From Pseudomonadota bacterium (GTDB taxonomy: Bacteria; Desulfobacterota; Desulfobacteria; Desulfobacterales; Desulfobacteraceae), in assembly GCA_018812385.1 (NCBI GenBank), contig JAHJDU010000224.1, forward strand, positions 1 to 14,466: a DNA stretch of 14,466 nt, given 5' to 3'. The notes under the pieces were generated by a model. It had not been told where the DNA came from, searched no databases, and saw only the letters and a program-made list of their open reading frames with translations. This document shows, one piece after another, positions 6,989 through 13,703 of the stretch (position 1 is the stretch's first letter; every line of letters begins with the position of its first letter). Made by a program: the position numbers and the translations under genes.

Positions 6989-7943
6989 AAATTTAAAAAT
7001 TCATGGAAAAACATTTCTAGCTCCCCTTGCAGGAATAACCAACCTGCCCTTCCGACTTCTTGTAAAAGAATGCGGCTGTGCTGTTGTATGTTCTGAAATG
7101 GTCAGTGCAAAGGGAATTTTTTATAATTCTGAAAAAACCCTCACTCTTTTGTCTTCAAAAAAAGAAGAGCAGCCCCTGTCGGTTCAATTGTTCGGATCTG
7201 ATCCCGATTCCATGGCAAAAGGTGCGAAAGTTATACAGGATCTGAACGTAGCCAGTATTATCGATATTAATTTTGGCTGTAGTGTAAAAAAAATTGTGAG
7301 GCAGGGTGCTGGAATTGCATTGATGAGAGAACCTAAACTCAGTGAAATAATTTTAACCGCAGTCCGAAAGGCAACTGATCTGCCTTTGACCATAAAATTA
7401 CGTTCTGGCTGGGATCCTTCCGGCCAACAGGCCTTTGAAATTGCGCGTATCGCCCAGGATGCCGGGGTTGATGCCATTGCCATGCACCCCAGGACTGCAA
7501 ACCAGGGATTTAAAGGCAAGGCAAACTGGCATCTCATTAAAGACTTAAAACAGCAATTGGCAATCCCTGTTATTGGCAATGGAGACATTAACACGGTTGA
7601 GGATGCCCAAAAGATGATAGCGCTTACCGGATGTGATGCTGTCATGGTGGGGCGTGCTGCAATGAAAAATCCCTTTATCCTTTCCCAGATCGATGATTTC
7701 TTTGAAACCGGGTCTTATCAGACCCCTTCAAATTACATACTATTCAGAACAATGGAACGGTTGGCCCAGATGTATGTGGCTTATTTTGGTGAAAAACCTG
7801 CCTGTCACATGCTTCGAAGCAGGCTTTCATGGTTTGCAAAAGGCTTGCCCGGATGTTCTGCCTTCAGGGCTAAACTATCCGGCATCAAATCAAAAAATCA
7901 TATCCTGGACCTCATCAACGAGTTTGAAACCAGTATAGCATAA
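6978..7943 (+). CDS. dusB: tRNA-dihydrouridine synthase DusB (NifR3 family)
   Basis: FMN-dependent tRNA U-to-dihydrouridine reductase of 321 aa, standard length. The TIM barrel opens with APLAGITNLPFRLL (15-28). SVQLFGSDPDSMA (68-80) and DINFGC (96-101) follow; C101 is the expected catalytic acid. K140 (IKLRSGW), H170 (MHPRT), NGD (201-203) and GRAAMKNPF (225-233) supply the flavin and RNA-contact residues. The normally conserved proline after the catalytic cysteine is serine (GCSVKKI). The sequence matches the DusB/NifR3 group better than DusA or DusC. It overlaps the DUF1848 gene by 11 bases and ends 5 bases from the convergent queF stop. No clear Shine-Dalgarno sequence, consistent with coupling to the upstream gene. 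Confidence 0.92.
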   Translation: MKIKNLKIHGKTFLAPLAGITNLPFRLLVKECGCAVVCSEMVSAKGIFYNSEKTLTLLSSKKEEQPLSVQLFGSDPDSMAKGAKVIQDLNVASIIDINFGCSVKKIVRQGAGIALMREPKLSEIILTAVRKATDLPLTIKLRSGWDPSGQQAFEIARIAQDAGVDAIAMHPRTANQGFKGKANWHLIKDLKQQLAIPVIGNGDINTVEDAQKMIALTGCDAVMVGRAAMKNPFILSQIDDFFETGSYQTPSNYILFRTMERLAQMYVAYFGEKPACHMLRSRLSWFAKGLPGCSAFRAKLSGIKSKNHILDLINEFETSIA

Positions 7944-7948
7944 ACTTT

Positions 7949-8353
7949 TTATTCTTTTTCATAAACAGCTGTTGCAATTGAACTGACCCCACCCCTCGGG
8001 GTGAATTCGCCGGTGACCTCCATTCTCAAAGGTTTTAAAACCTGAACCAGATCATCCAGAATCCTGTTGACCACGTGCTCATAAAAAATACCAACGTTTC
8101 TAAATTGCAATAGATAATATTTTAATGATTTGAGTTCAACAATGGTTTCATCCGGTCTGTACTTTATCGTGATACAACCATTATCCGGCAGGCCTGTCAT
8201 CGGGCATACCGATGTATATTCCGGTTGTCTGATGATGATATCAATACTTCGTTTGGATTTATAGGCATATGGTATGGCCATTAAAAAATCTGTCTTTACA
8301 ATACTTGGATCTTCAATTTTATAATTGGTCTTATAGGTTTTGTTTTCAATCAT
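7949..8353 (-). CDS. queF: NADPH-dependent 7-cyano-7-deazaguanine reductase QueF
   Basis: Reduces preQ0 to preQ1 in queuosine biosynthesis. Single-domain (YkvM-like) form of 134 aa. The catalytic cysteine lies in TSVCPMTGLPD, with the catalytic aspartate 7 residues later and the substrate-binding Glu 42 residues after the Cys (FYEHV), the same spacing as in Bacillus QueF. The QueF motif appears as ELKSLK (73-78), followed by LLQFRN and a C-terminal GEFTPRGGVS. I chose the ATG at 8353 because AAGGA lies 10 bases upstream; an in-frame ATG at 8377 would add 8 residues but has no ribosome-binding site. No other queuosine genes are in the window. The long upstream leader suggests regulation. Confidence 0.92.
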   Translation of the reverse strand: MIENKTYKTNYKIEDPSIVKTDFLMAIPYAYKSKRSIDIIIRQPEYTSVCPMTGLPDNGCITIKYRPDETIVELKSLKYYLLQFRNVGIFYEHVVNRILDDLVQVLKPLRMEVTGEFTPRGGVSSIATAVYEKE

Positions 8354-8441
8354 GCTGATTTTGTCCTTATTATTCATAATTATTCAAAAAAATTACCAAA
8401 TAATAAATTTTATCATAAAGGACATTCAGTTTCAAACGAAT

Positions 8442-8486
8442 AAAAACAGCGAAAAGGCGCATCTGTGTCGCCCTTTGCCAAATCGC
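8442..8486 (-). promoter_or_regulatory. Terminator-like hairpin in the queF leader
   Basis: Read on the minus strand, GCGA and UCGC (8486-8483 with 8452-8449) enclose an AAGGGCG/CGCCUUU stem with one G-U pair and a 9-base loop, followed by a T-run at 8446-8442. It lies about 90 bases before the queF start. A second small hairpin, GCTT/AAGC followed by six T, sits just upstream (about 8514-8498). It does not match the preQ1-I riboswitch pattern that I know. Could be an attenuator, or chance. Confidence 0.35.
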
Positions 8487-8506
8487 AAAAAAGTTCGTAA
8501 AAAAGC

Positions 8507-8535
8507 TTGACAAGCATCCCCAAAAAACGGATAAG
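8507..8535 (+). promoter_or_regulatory. Candidate promoter for the 260-aa protein
   Basis: A perfect TTGACA (8507-8512), inside the palindrome GCTTGACAAGC, is followed after 17 bases by GATAAG (8530-8535). It would give a leader of about 140 bases containing the inverted repeat TTTAATAA/TTATTAAA. Confidence 0.4.
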
Positions 8536-8549
8536 TAGTAAATCGAAAT

Positions 8550-8578
8550 ATTATACTGACGATTAAAGGATGTTTCGA
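8550..8578 (-). promoter_or_regulatory. Candidate promoter for queF
   Basis: On the minus strand TCGAAA (8578-8573) is followed after 17 bases by a perfect TATAAT (8555-8550). The start near 8543 gives queF a leader of roughly 190 bases that includes the terminator-like hairpin. It faces the oppositely directed candidate promoter at 8507-8535. Confidence 0.45.
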
Positions 8579-8625
8579 AACTTTCTTTAAAAATCACTGA
8601 GTTGAAAAATTCAAGCGTGTTTGTC

Positions 8626-8655
8626 AAGTTTAATAACACCATTTTTGTCATTATT
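8626..8655. repeat. Inverted repeat TTTAATAA / TTATTAAA upstream of the 260-aa gene
   Basis: Two perfect 8-bp arms separated by 14 bases lie just before the strong AAGGAGG ribosome-binding site. TTTGTCA occurs directly before the left arm region and again next to the right arm. May be an operator; the high AT content of the region makes chance possible. Confidence 0.3.
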
Positions 8656-8683
8656 AAATTGTCCCAAGGAGGATATGAACTAA

Positions 8684-9466
8684 ATGAACGATTTTTTACA
8701 AAGTCTTCGTAATGGCCAGGCTGAAAAACCGCGCACACCCAAAACGCGCAAAAACACAGATAATTCTTATCATTATACCAGCAACCCCAGGTTTCATTCC
8801 TATGGCGGATACCAGAATAATAGAAACCAGGGCATGAAACGCCCCCCTGCACAGCATCAATCTGGAAACCAGACTCCCACGGATGAGATCTCAGCAACAT
8901 CCCTGCTGGCAGAAGCAATTGAGAACCTAAGCATCTATGTCGAAACCCTGGCAAAAAATCAGGACTACCTGATCAGTATCCAGGAAAGAACGGCAGATAT
9001 GATAGAACGGCAGGCCATTGCCATTGAAAGGATTGTAGATCACCTGAACATCGCTCCAGCACAAGAAACAGAGCCCCGGAAAGACAATGCGCCAGAAAAA
9101 ACTTTTGAACGCCATAATGTCATCTTCCAAAAGCCAGAACTTGTCGTCACTGAACCCCTTGAAAATATCGAACCGGTTAAAACAATTGTCGAAACAGTTA
9201 AATCACGTGTTGAGACCATTGATCCTAAAAAACCTGTCCTTCGAAAAAGAAAAAAAATAGTGGCAAAAAAGGCTGAAGAAATGGTTTCAACTGACAACAA
9301 ACTTCTCAGTCGTGAGGCTGTCATGGATATTATCCACAGCATGAGAGCCAAAGGCGACACATTTGACATGGTTGCAAGCCGTTTGGTTGAATTAGGCCAA
9401 CCCACATTCTCCGGGCGTGGAGAATGGCACGCACAGACCATTCACAGGCTCTGCAACAAAAGATAA
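8684..9466 (+). CDS. Unknown protein: disordered N-terminus, coiled coil, recombinase-like C-terminal DNA-binding tail
   Basis: A 260-aa protein with no family name that I can give. Residues 1-65 are rich in Asn, Gln, Pro and Arg and look disordered. Residues about 70-123 (LLAEAIENLSIYVETLA through IERIVDHLNI) form a long amphipathic helix, probably a coiled coil. Residues 125-200 are a charged linker ending in a basic patch (RKRKKIVAKKAEE). Residues 207-260 contain SREAVMDIIHSMRAKG, a helix with VASRLVELG, then PTFSGRGEWHAQTIHRL. This last part resembles the helix-turn-helix of the serine-recombinase 'Recombinase' domain, whose pattern is LN..G..T..G..W....V..IL. No resolvase catalytic domain is present, so it is not an active recombinase. 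AAGGAGG lies 11 bases before the ATG. It is monocistronic and ends in a strong bidirectional terminator. Confidence 0.8.
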   Translation: MNDFLQSLRNGQAEKPRTPKTRKNTDNSYHYTSNPRFHSYGGYQNNRNQGMKRPPAQHQSGNQTPTDEISATSLLAEAIENLSIYVETLAKNQDYLISIQERTADMIERQAIAIERIVDHLNIAPAQETEPRKDNAPEKTFERHNVIFQKPELVVTEPLENIEPVKTIVETVKSRVETIDPKKPVLRKRKKIVAKKAEEMVSTDNKLLSREAVMDIIHSMRAKGDTFDMVASRLVELGQPTFSGRGEWHAQTIHRLCNKR

Positions 9467-9486
9467 ACCCGTTTTAATTTAAAATA

Positions 9487-9521
9487 AAACAGCGGACAAG
9501 AAAAATTCTTATCCGCTGTTT
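9487..9521. terminator. Strong bidirectional terminator between convergent genes
   Basis: AAACAGCGGA (9487-9496) pairs with TCCGCTGTTT (9512-9521). One C/A mismatch follows, then AAGAA pairs with TTCTT around a 3-base loop. T-rich tails follow on both strands. It serves the 260-aa gene (+) and the his-engB-era-HNH operon (-); the HNH stop codon overlaps the stem edge. Confidence 0.85.
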
Positions 9522-9813
9522 ATTGTTTTATAAAAGCCATATACTCTTCCCATTCCCAGGGAAGGAGCTGATTTTTTTTTGTATTACATTCTTTGCAGCA
9601 AGGCACAACATTAAATTTTTCCGATTTCCCTCCACGGGCTAAAGGAATGATATGATCCATGGTAAGTTCTTTTGGCAAAAAATTATTTTTACAATAGTGA
9701 CAAATTCCCAAAGAGCGTTTCCTCTTCCACCATTGACTGGATCGCAGTTTCCTTGCTTTGTCCCGTTCTTTTTTTAAGAACGATTCCTCTGGGAGAGTAA
9801 AAAACTGATCCAT
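9520..9813 (-). CDS. Small HNH endonuclease-domain protein
   Basis: A 97-aa protein with a complete HNH (beta-beta-alpha metal) nuclease fold. Zinc-knuckle cysteines are C38/C41 (CHYC) and C73/C76 (CKEC). The catalytic region is TMDHIIPLARGG with D53-H54, followed by N68 (FNVVP) and N77 (CNTKKNQ). Families of this size include McrA-like and phage nucleases and domesticated proteins of unknown role, so the substrate cannot be predicted. The ATG lies 3 bases after the era stop, so it is the last gene of the hisI-to-era operon and probably translated by coupling, since no clear ribosome-binding site is visible. No partner methylase or restriction gene is nearby, which argues against a restriction system. 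Confidence 0.82.
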   Translation of the reverse strand: MDQFFTLPEESFLKKERDKARKLRSSQWWKRKRSLGICHYCKNNFLPKELTMDHIIPLARGGKSEKFNVVPCCKECNTKKNQLLPWEWEEYMAFIKQ

Positions 9814-9816
9814 GGC

Positions 9817-10713
9817 TTAGTAACCGAACTCGTCCAAAATCCTTTTATTGTCGACCCAGTTCTTTGTCACTTTTACAAACAATTTCAGCAGCACCTTTTG
9901 CCCGGTCATCTGCTCAATGTCTTTTCTTGCTTTTGTTCCGATCTGTAACAGCATGGATCCTTTTTTCCCAATAATGATACCCTTTTGAGAATCCCTGATG
10001 ACATGAATGCTGGCATGGATGACAATCAGCTTTTTTTCCACTTCAAAGGAATCCACAGTCACCGCGCTTGAATAAGGGATCTCCATCCCTGTTAATCTAA
10101 ATACTTTTTCCCTGATAATCTCTTTCACCATAAATTTTTCCGACACATCTGTAAATGTCTCTTCAGGGAACAACCTGGGACCTTTTGCCAATGATCCTTC
10201 GACTTCTTCAATTATGTTTTTTACCTGGATATTATTTTTAGCTGAAATCGGAATAATGGCTTTAAAGTCATGCAATTGTTGAAATTCCTCAACAAGCGTA
10301 TAGATCTGTGCCTTTTTAACCAGATCAATTTTATTCAACGCAAGAACAATTATCTTAGAAGTTTTTTTAAATTGCGATATGATCAGTTTCTCTGCTGAAT
10401 AATTTCTGGATGAAGCGTCTACCATAAACAGAACCACATCTACATCTTCCAGGGCCAGCAGGGCCTGAGCAACAATTCTTTTGTTTAACAGGGTTGTACT
10501 CTTATGAATCCCCGGCGTATCAATGAAAATGATCTGGGATTTTGGACTGTTAACAATACCAAGGATTCTATCCCGGGTCGTCTGTGGTTTTTTGGAGGTA
10601 ATGGAAATTTTCTGACCCAGAACCTGGTTGAGCAATGTGGATTTTCCTGCGTTGGGAGCACCGATGATTCCGACAAATCCTGATCGGAAGCTATTTTCAT
10701 TTTTCTCATTCAT
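9817..10713 (-). CDS. era: GTPase Era, 16S rRNA-binding ribosome assembly factor
   Basis: Essential GTPase that binds the 3' end of 16S rRNA during 30S subunit maturation. The 298-aa length is normal. G1 is GAPNAGKS (18-25), G2 lies in QTTRDRI (44-50), G3 is DTPG (65-68), G4 is NKID (127-130) and G5 is SAK (157-159). The C-terminal KH RNA-binding domain has GIIIGKKGSML (245-255). All expected motifs are intact. The start codon lies inside the end of engB (8-base overlap), so the two GTPases are probably translated together. The HNH gene begins 3 bases downstream. Confidence 0.97.
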   Translation of the reverse strand: MNEKNENSFRSGFVGIIGAPNAGKSTLLNQVLGQKISITSKKPQTTRDRILGIVNSPKSQIIFIDTPGIHKSTTLLNKRIVAQALLALEDVDVVLFMVDASSRNYSAEKLIISQFKKTSKIIVLALNKIDLVKKAQIYTLVEEFQQLHDFKAIIPISAKNNIQVKNIIEEVEGSLAKGPRLFPEETFTDVSEKFMVKEIIREKVFRLTGMEIPYSSAVTVDSFEVEKKLIVIHASIHVIRDSQKGIIIGKKGSMLLQIGTKARKDIEQMTGQKVLLKLFVKVTKNWVDNKRILDEFGY

Positions 10714-11299
10714 TATACACGCCCATTAAATTCTCAATTTCCCCTAAAATAGTATCTCTTCCCATTTTTGTCCTGGTTGAAAAAAGAATAACATTGTTCT
10801 TTTCCCGGTTCATTTGGGAACAAATGGATAAAAGCCTTTTCTGCTGCTCTGTTTTTGACAATTTATCAGATTTTGTTAAAACCACCAAATATGGTATTTC
10901 ATGGGCTTCCAGCCATTCCATCATATCAAATTCTTCTTTTTCCGGATCTCTTCGAATATCTATCAATAAAATCAACCCCAAAAGACTTTTGCGCTGGGAA
11001 AGATACAGATTAACCATTGGCTGCCATTGAGACCTGATTTTTTTTGACACTTTGGCATAGCCATACCCTGGAAGATCCACAAAAGAAAGATTTTCATTGA
11101 CCATAAAAAAATTGATCAGCTGGGTACATCCCGGTTTTGAACTTGTTTTCACCATGTCTTTTCTCTGGATCAATGTATTGATCAAAGAGGATTTTCCCAC
11201 ATTGGAACGGCCTGCAAATGCGATTTCCGGGAAATCATATTCAGGGTACTGGGATGGTTTAACAGCACTTTTAATAAAGTCTACGGTTTTAATTATCAT
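10706..11299 (-). CDS. engB: Ribosome biogenesis GTPase EngB (YsxC/YihA)
   Basis: GTPase needed for 50S subunit assembly and cell division in many bacteria; 197 aa, normal length. Motifs are G1 GRSNVGKS (30-37), G2 Thr in KPGCTQLINFF (55-65), G3 DLPGYGYAK (75-83), G4 TKSD (142-145) and a G5-like FSTRTKMG (173-180). Its ATG shares one base with the aminotransferase stop codon (TAATG). Sits in the his operon between the aminotransferase and era. The clustering of engB and era is functionally sensible; the his link looks like operon economy rather than shared chemistry. Confidence 0.96.
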   Translation of the reverse strand: MIIKTVDFIKSAVKPSQYPEYDFPEIAFAGRSNVGKSSLINTLIQRKDMVKTSSKPGCTQLINFFMVNENLSFVDLPGYGYAKVSKKIRSQWQPMVNLYLSQRKSLLGLILLIDIRRDPEKEEFDMMEWLEAHEIPYLVVLTKSDKLSKTEQQKRLLSICSQMNREKNNVILFSTRTKMGRDTILGEIENLMGVYNE

Positions 11300-12453
11300 T
11301 ATAGCTCTTTTAAATATCCTTCCATTCGGTCAAGGCCAATTTTAAGGTTCTCCATTGAGTTTGCATAGGAAAACCGCAAATACCCTTCGCCGTTTTCCCC
11401 AAAATCAATCCCCGGAGTAACCCCGACATGGGCTTTTTCCAGAATATCAAAGGCAAGGGCATATGAATCCATTGAAATATGTTTTACATTGGCAAATACA
11501 TAAAATGCGCCTGTTGGCTCAATAGTAATCCCAAGTCCCATCTGCTTTAATCTGTCCAGGACATAGATACGACGTTTATTGTAAGTCTCTCTCATAATCC
11601 GGGTTTCTTTATGGGCATATTTTAAAGCTGCCACACCGGCAAGCTGGGCAACAGAATTTGCACATATGAAAAAATTCTGTTGAAGGATCTGTAACGCCCT
11701 GATAAATTCAGGCGGCGCTATCAAATATCCAAGACGCAGGCCGGTCATGGCAAAAAGTTTTGAAAATCCATTCAATACAAAAGCCTTATCTGTAAATTCA
11801 TAGATTGAATGCTCTTTGCCTTCATACACAAGTCCATGATAAATTTCATCTGAAATAACATAAAGATTGTTGGCCTCTGCAATATCCACAATCTGCTGCA
11901 TTCTTTCTTTGGGAATGACGTTTCCCGTTGGATTGGAGGGGGAATTGATGAATATCCCACGGGTTTTAGATGTGATTTTCTCTTTTATTGCCTCAGGAGT
12001 ATAAACAAACCCTTCCTCTTCAAACACCGGCACTGTCACCGGAACCCCCTGAACATAATTGATAAAATTTGCATAGCAGGCATAATGGGGATCGGAAATA
12101 ATGATTTCATCTCCGGGATTTACAAGGGCGGAAAACAACAGCAGCATGGCAGGAGAAGTGCCCGACGTCACCAGGATCTGTCCGGGATCAATGAAGGTGT
12201 TATAGGTTGTTTTATGATACTCACTGATGGCCTCCCTCAGGCGGATATCGCCAAGGCTGTGGGTATAGTGTGTCTTATTTTCCGCAAAAGCTTTGATACT
12301 GACCTTATTGACGCACTCTGGCACATTAAAATCAGGCTCCCCAATCTCCATATGGATGACATCAATCCCTGAGGCTTCCATTTTATGGATCTTTTCCATG
12401 ATCTCCATAACAATGAAAGGCGTTATCTTTTCACATCTATTGGCAGGTTTCAT
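11299..12453 (-). CDS. PLP-dependent class I/II aminotransferase (AspC-like subgroup)
   Basis: Fold-type I aminotransferase of 384 aa, cytoplasmic. MEIGEPDFNVP (35-45), SPSNPTG (171-177), SDEIYHGLVYEG (201-212) and the Schiff-base lysine K232 in NGFSKLFAMTGLRLGY are all present. The conserved substrate-carboxylate arginine appears near the C-terminus in the YLRFSYANS context. It resembles the aspartate/alanine-type Ib aminotransferases more than HisC, so the amino-acid substrate is open. Its ATG follows the hisG stop directly with no gap, and its own stop overlaps engB by one base. Given its place in the his operon, a histidinol-phosphate aminotransferase role is possible but not shown. Confidence 0.9.
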   Translation of the reverse strand: MKPANRCEKITPFIVMEIMEKIHKMEASGIDVIHMEIGEPDFNVPECVNKVSIKAFAENKTHYTHSLGDIRLREAISEYHKTTYNTFIDPGQILVTSGTSPAMLLLFSALVNPGDEIIISDPHYACYANFINYVQGVPVTVPVFEEEGFVYTPEAIKEKITSKTRGIFINSPSNPTGNVIPKERMQQIVDIAEANNLYVISDEIYHGLVYEGKEHSIYEFTDKAFVLNGFSKLFAMTGLRLGYLIAPPEFIRALQILQQNFFICANSVAQLAGVAALKYAHKETRIMRETYNKRRIYVLDRLKQMGLGITIEPTGAFYVFANVKHISMDSYALAFDILEKAHVGVTPGIDFGENGEGYLRFSYANSMENLKIGLDRMEGYLKEL

Positions 12454-13329
12454 TTAAAGCACCTTGTTTAATGGATATTCAATAATTCCTTCTGCCCCAG
12501 CTTTTAAGAGTTTTGGAATCAAATCCCTGACAAGTCCAGTATCAATAATGGTTTCCACGGAATACCAGTCGGATTGATACAAGGGCGCTATGGTGGGGGC
12601 ATTAAGACTTGGTAGAAGAGACACAACCTTTGCAATTTTATTTTCAGGCACATTCATTTTTATTCCCACCAGCTTACCAGCAAGCAAAGCTGCCTGCAAC
12701 AACAGGGCTATCTGTTCAATTTTTTCTCTTTTCACAGGATTTTCCCAGGCTGTCTTATTTGCAATCAACTGGGTATTGGTTTCCATGACTTCATGGATCA
12801 CCCTTAAGTTATGAGCCCTTATGGTACTTTCGGTTTCCGTGATCTCCACAATGGCATCTGCAAGCCCTGAGACAATCTTGGCTTCTGTGGCACCCCAGGA
12901 AAATTTCACGTTTACATCAATATTCCGGTCTTTAAAAAACCGTTTTGTAAACTTTAAAAGCTCTGTGGAAATGGTTTTCCCTGCCAGGTCCTCAAGGGTT
13001 TTTATGGGAGAATCATTGGCAACTGCAATCACCCATCTTGCAGGGCGGGCACTGACCTTGGAATAGATCAAATCAGCCACCACATGGACATCGGATCCAT
13101 GCTCGGCAATCCAGTCAAGGCCGGTCAATCCGGCATCGATAACCCCGCTTTCAACATTGATGGACATTTCCTGGGCACGGCACAGGGCACATTCAATAGT
13201 ATCATCATTAATATCAGGAAAATAACTTCTTCCTTCCACATTGATTTTCCACCCGGATTTGTTAAAAAGATTTATGGTTGCATTCTGAAGGCTTCCCGTT
13301 GGAATCCCTAATTTCAATATTTTCCCCAT
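12454..13329 (-). CDS. hisG: ATP phosphoribosyltransferase HisG, long form
   Basis: First committed step of histidine synthesis: ATP plus PRPP gives phosphoribosyl-ATP. The 291-aa length and a C-terminal ~75-residue ACT-like segment (KMNVPENKIAKVVSLLPSLNAPT onward) mark the long, histidine-inhibited form that works without HisZ. LGIPTGSLQ (7-15), DAGLTGLDWI (65-74), a KFSWGATEA segment (142-150) and GLADAIVEITETES (155-168) are family landmarks. The PRPP-binding loop reads TETESTIR (164-171), with Glu where a Gly is usual. The ATG shares one base with the hisI stop (TAATG). Feedback inhibition by histidine is expected from the family. Confidence 0.95.
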   Translation of the reverse strand: MGKILKLGIPTGSLQNATINLFNKSGWKINVEGRSYFPDINDDTIECALCRAQEMSINVESGVIDAGLTGLDWIAEHGSDVHVVADLIYSKVSARPARWVIAVANDSPIKTLEDLAGKTISTELLKFTKRFFKDRNIDVNVKFSWGATEAKIVSGLADAIVEITETESTIRAHNLRVIHEVMETNTQLIANKTAWENPVKREKIEQIALLLQAALLAGKLVGIKMNVPENKIAKVVSLLPSLNAPTIAPLYQSDWYSVETIIDTGLVRDLIPKLLKAGAEGIIEYPLNKVL

Positions 13330-13703
13330 TATTTATATACCTTTTTTGGATCAAAAATTTTTGATTCTACAATTTTCAACTCATTTTCTTCGACTTTTGA
13401 AAAAAAACAGCTTCTGTACCCTTTGTGACAAGCTGCATCACCTGCCTGGTCTACCTTTAAAAGGATGGTATCATTATCACAATCCACCCGGATTTCCCTC
13501 ACATTCTGCACATGCCCGGAAGTTTCCCCTTTTTGCCATAATGCCTTCCTTGATCTGCTGTAGTATGTGGCTTTTCCACTCTTCATTGTTTCATCAAAGG
13601 CCTGTTCATTCATATAGGCAAGCATCAGGACAACACCTGTTTTGTAATCCTGTGCAATGGCGGGAATCAATCCATTGCCTTTTTTAAAATCAAGTTTTAC
13701 CAT
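13329..13703 (-). CDS. hisI: Phosphoribosyl-AMP cyclohydrolase HisI
   Basis: Third step of histidine synthesis: hydrolytic opening of the adenine ring of phosphoribosyl-AMP. A 124-aa stand-alone HisI without a HisE domain. WQKGETSGH (56-64) is the family signature. DCDND (74-78) supplies metal-binding aspartates, and C75, C92 (ACHKG) and C99 (RSCFF) supply the zinc cysteines. I chose the ATG at 13703, with AGGGAG 12 bases upstream. A TTG at 13715 in the same frame would lie right against that ribosome-binding site and is unlikely. First gene of a six-gene operon whose junctions all overlap or lie within 3 nt. Confidence 0.95.
   Translation of the reverse strand: MVKLDFKKGNGLIPAIAQDYKTGVVLMLAYMNEQAFDETMKSGKATYYSRSRKALWQKGETSGHVQNVREIRVDCDNDTILLKVDQAGDAACHKGYRSCFFSKVEENELKIVESKIFDPKKVYK

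Noticed and set aside
7184..7645. 153-codon minus-strand frame inside dusB
   Set aside because: It is antisense to a fully conserved enzyme and has the composition of a mirror frame.
8398..8543. preQ1-I riboswitch before queF
   Set aside because: The A-rich tail and C-rich loop pairing expected for preQ1-I are not present; only generic hairpins are seen.
8370..8954. 194-codon minus-strand open frame across the queF/260-aa intergenic region
   Set aside because: It lies opposite the 260-aa gene and non-coding DNA, has an irregular Trp/Phe/Cys-rich composition and no recognisable domain, so I take it as chance.
9040..9441. 133-codon minus-strand frame inside the 260-aa gene
   Set aside because: It is Ser/Thr-rich and antisense to a gene with a clear ribosome-binding site and terminator; no domain is visible.
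8684..9466. Active serine recombinase or mobile element
   Set aside because: Only a recombinase-like DNA-binding tail is present; there is no resolvase catalytic domain, attachment site or flanking repeat.
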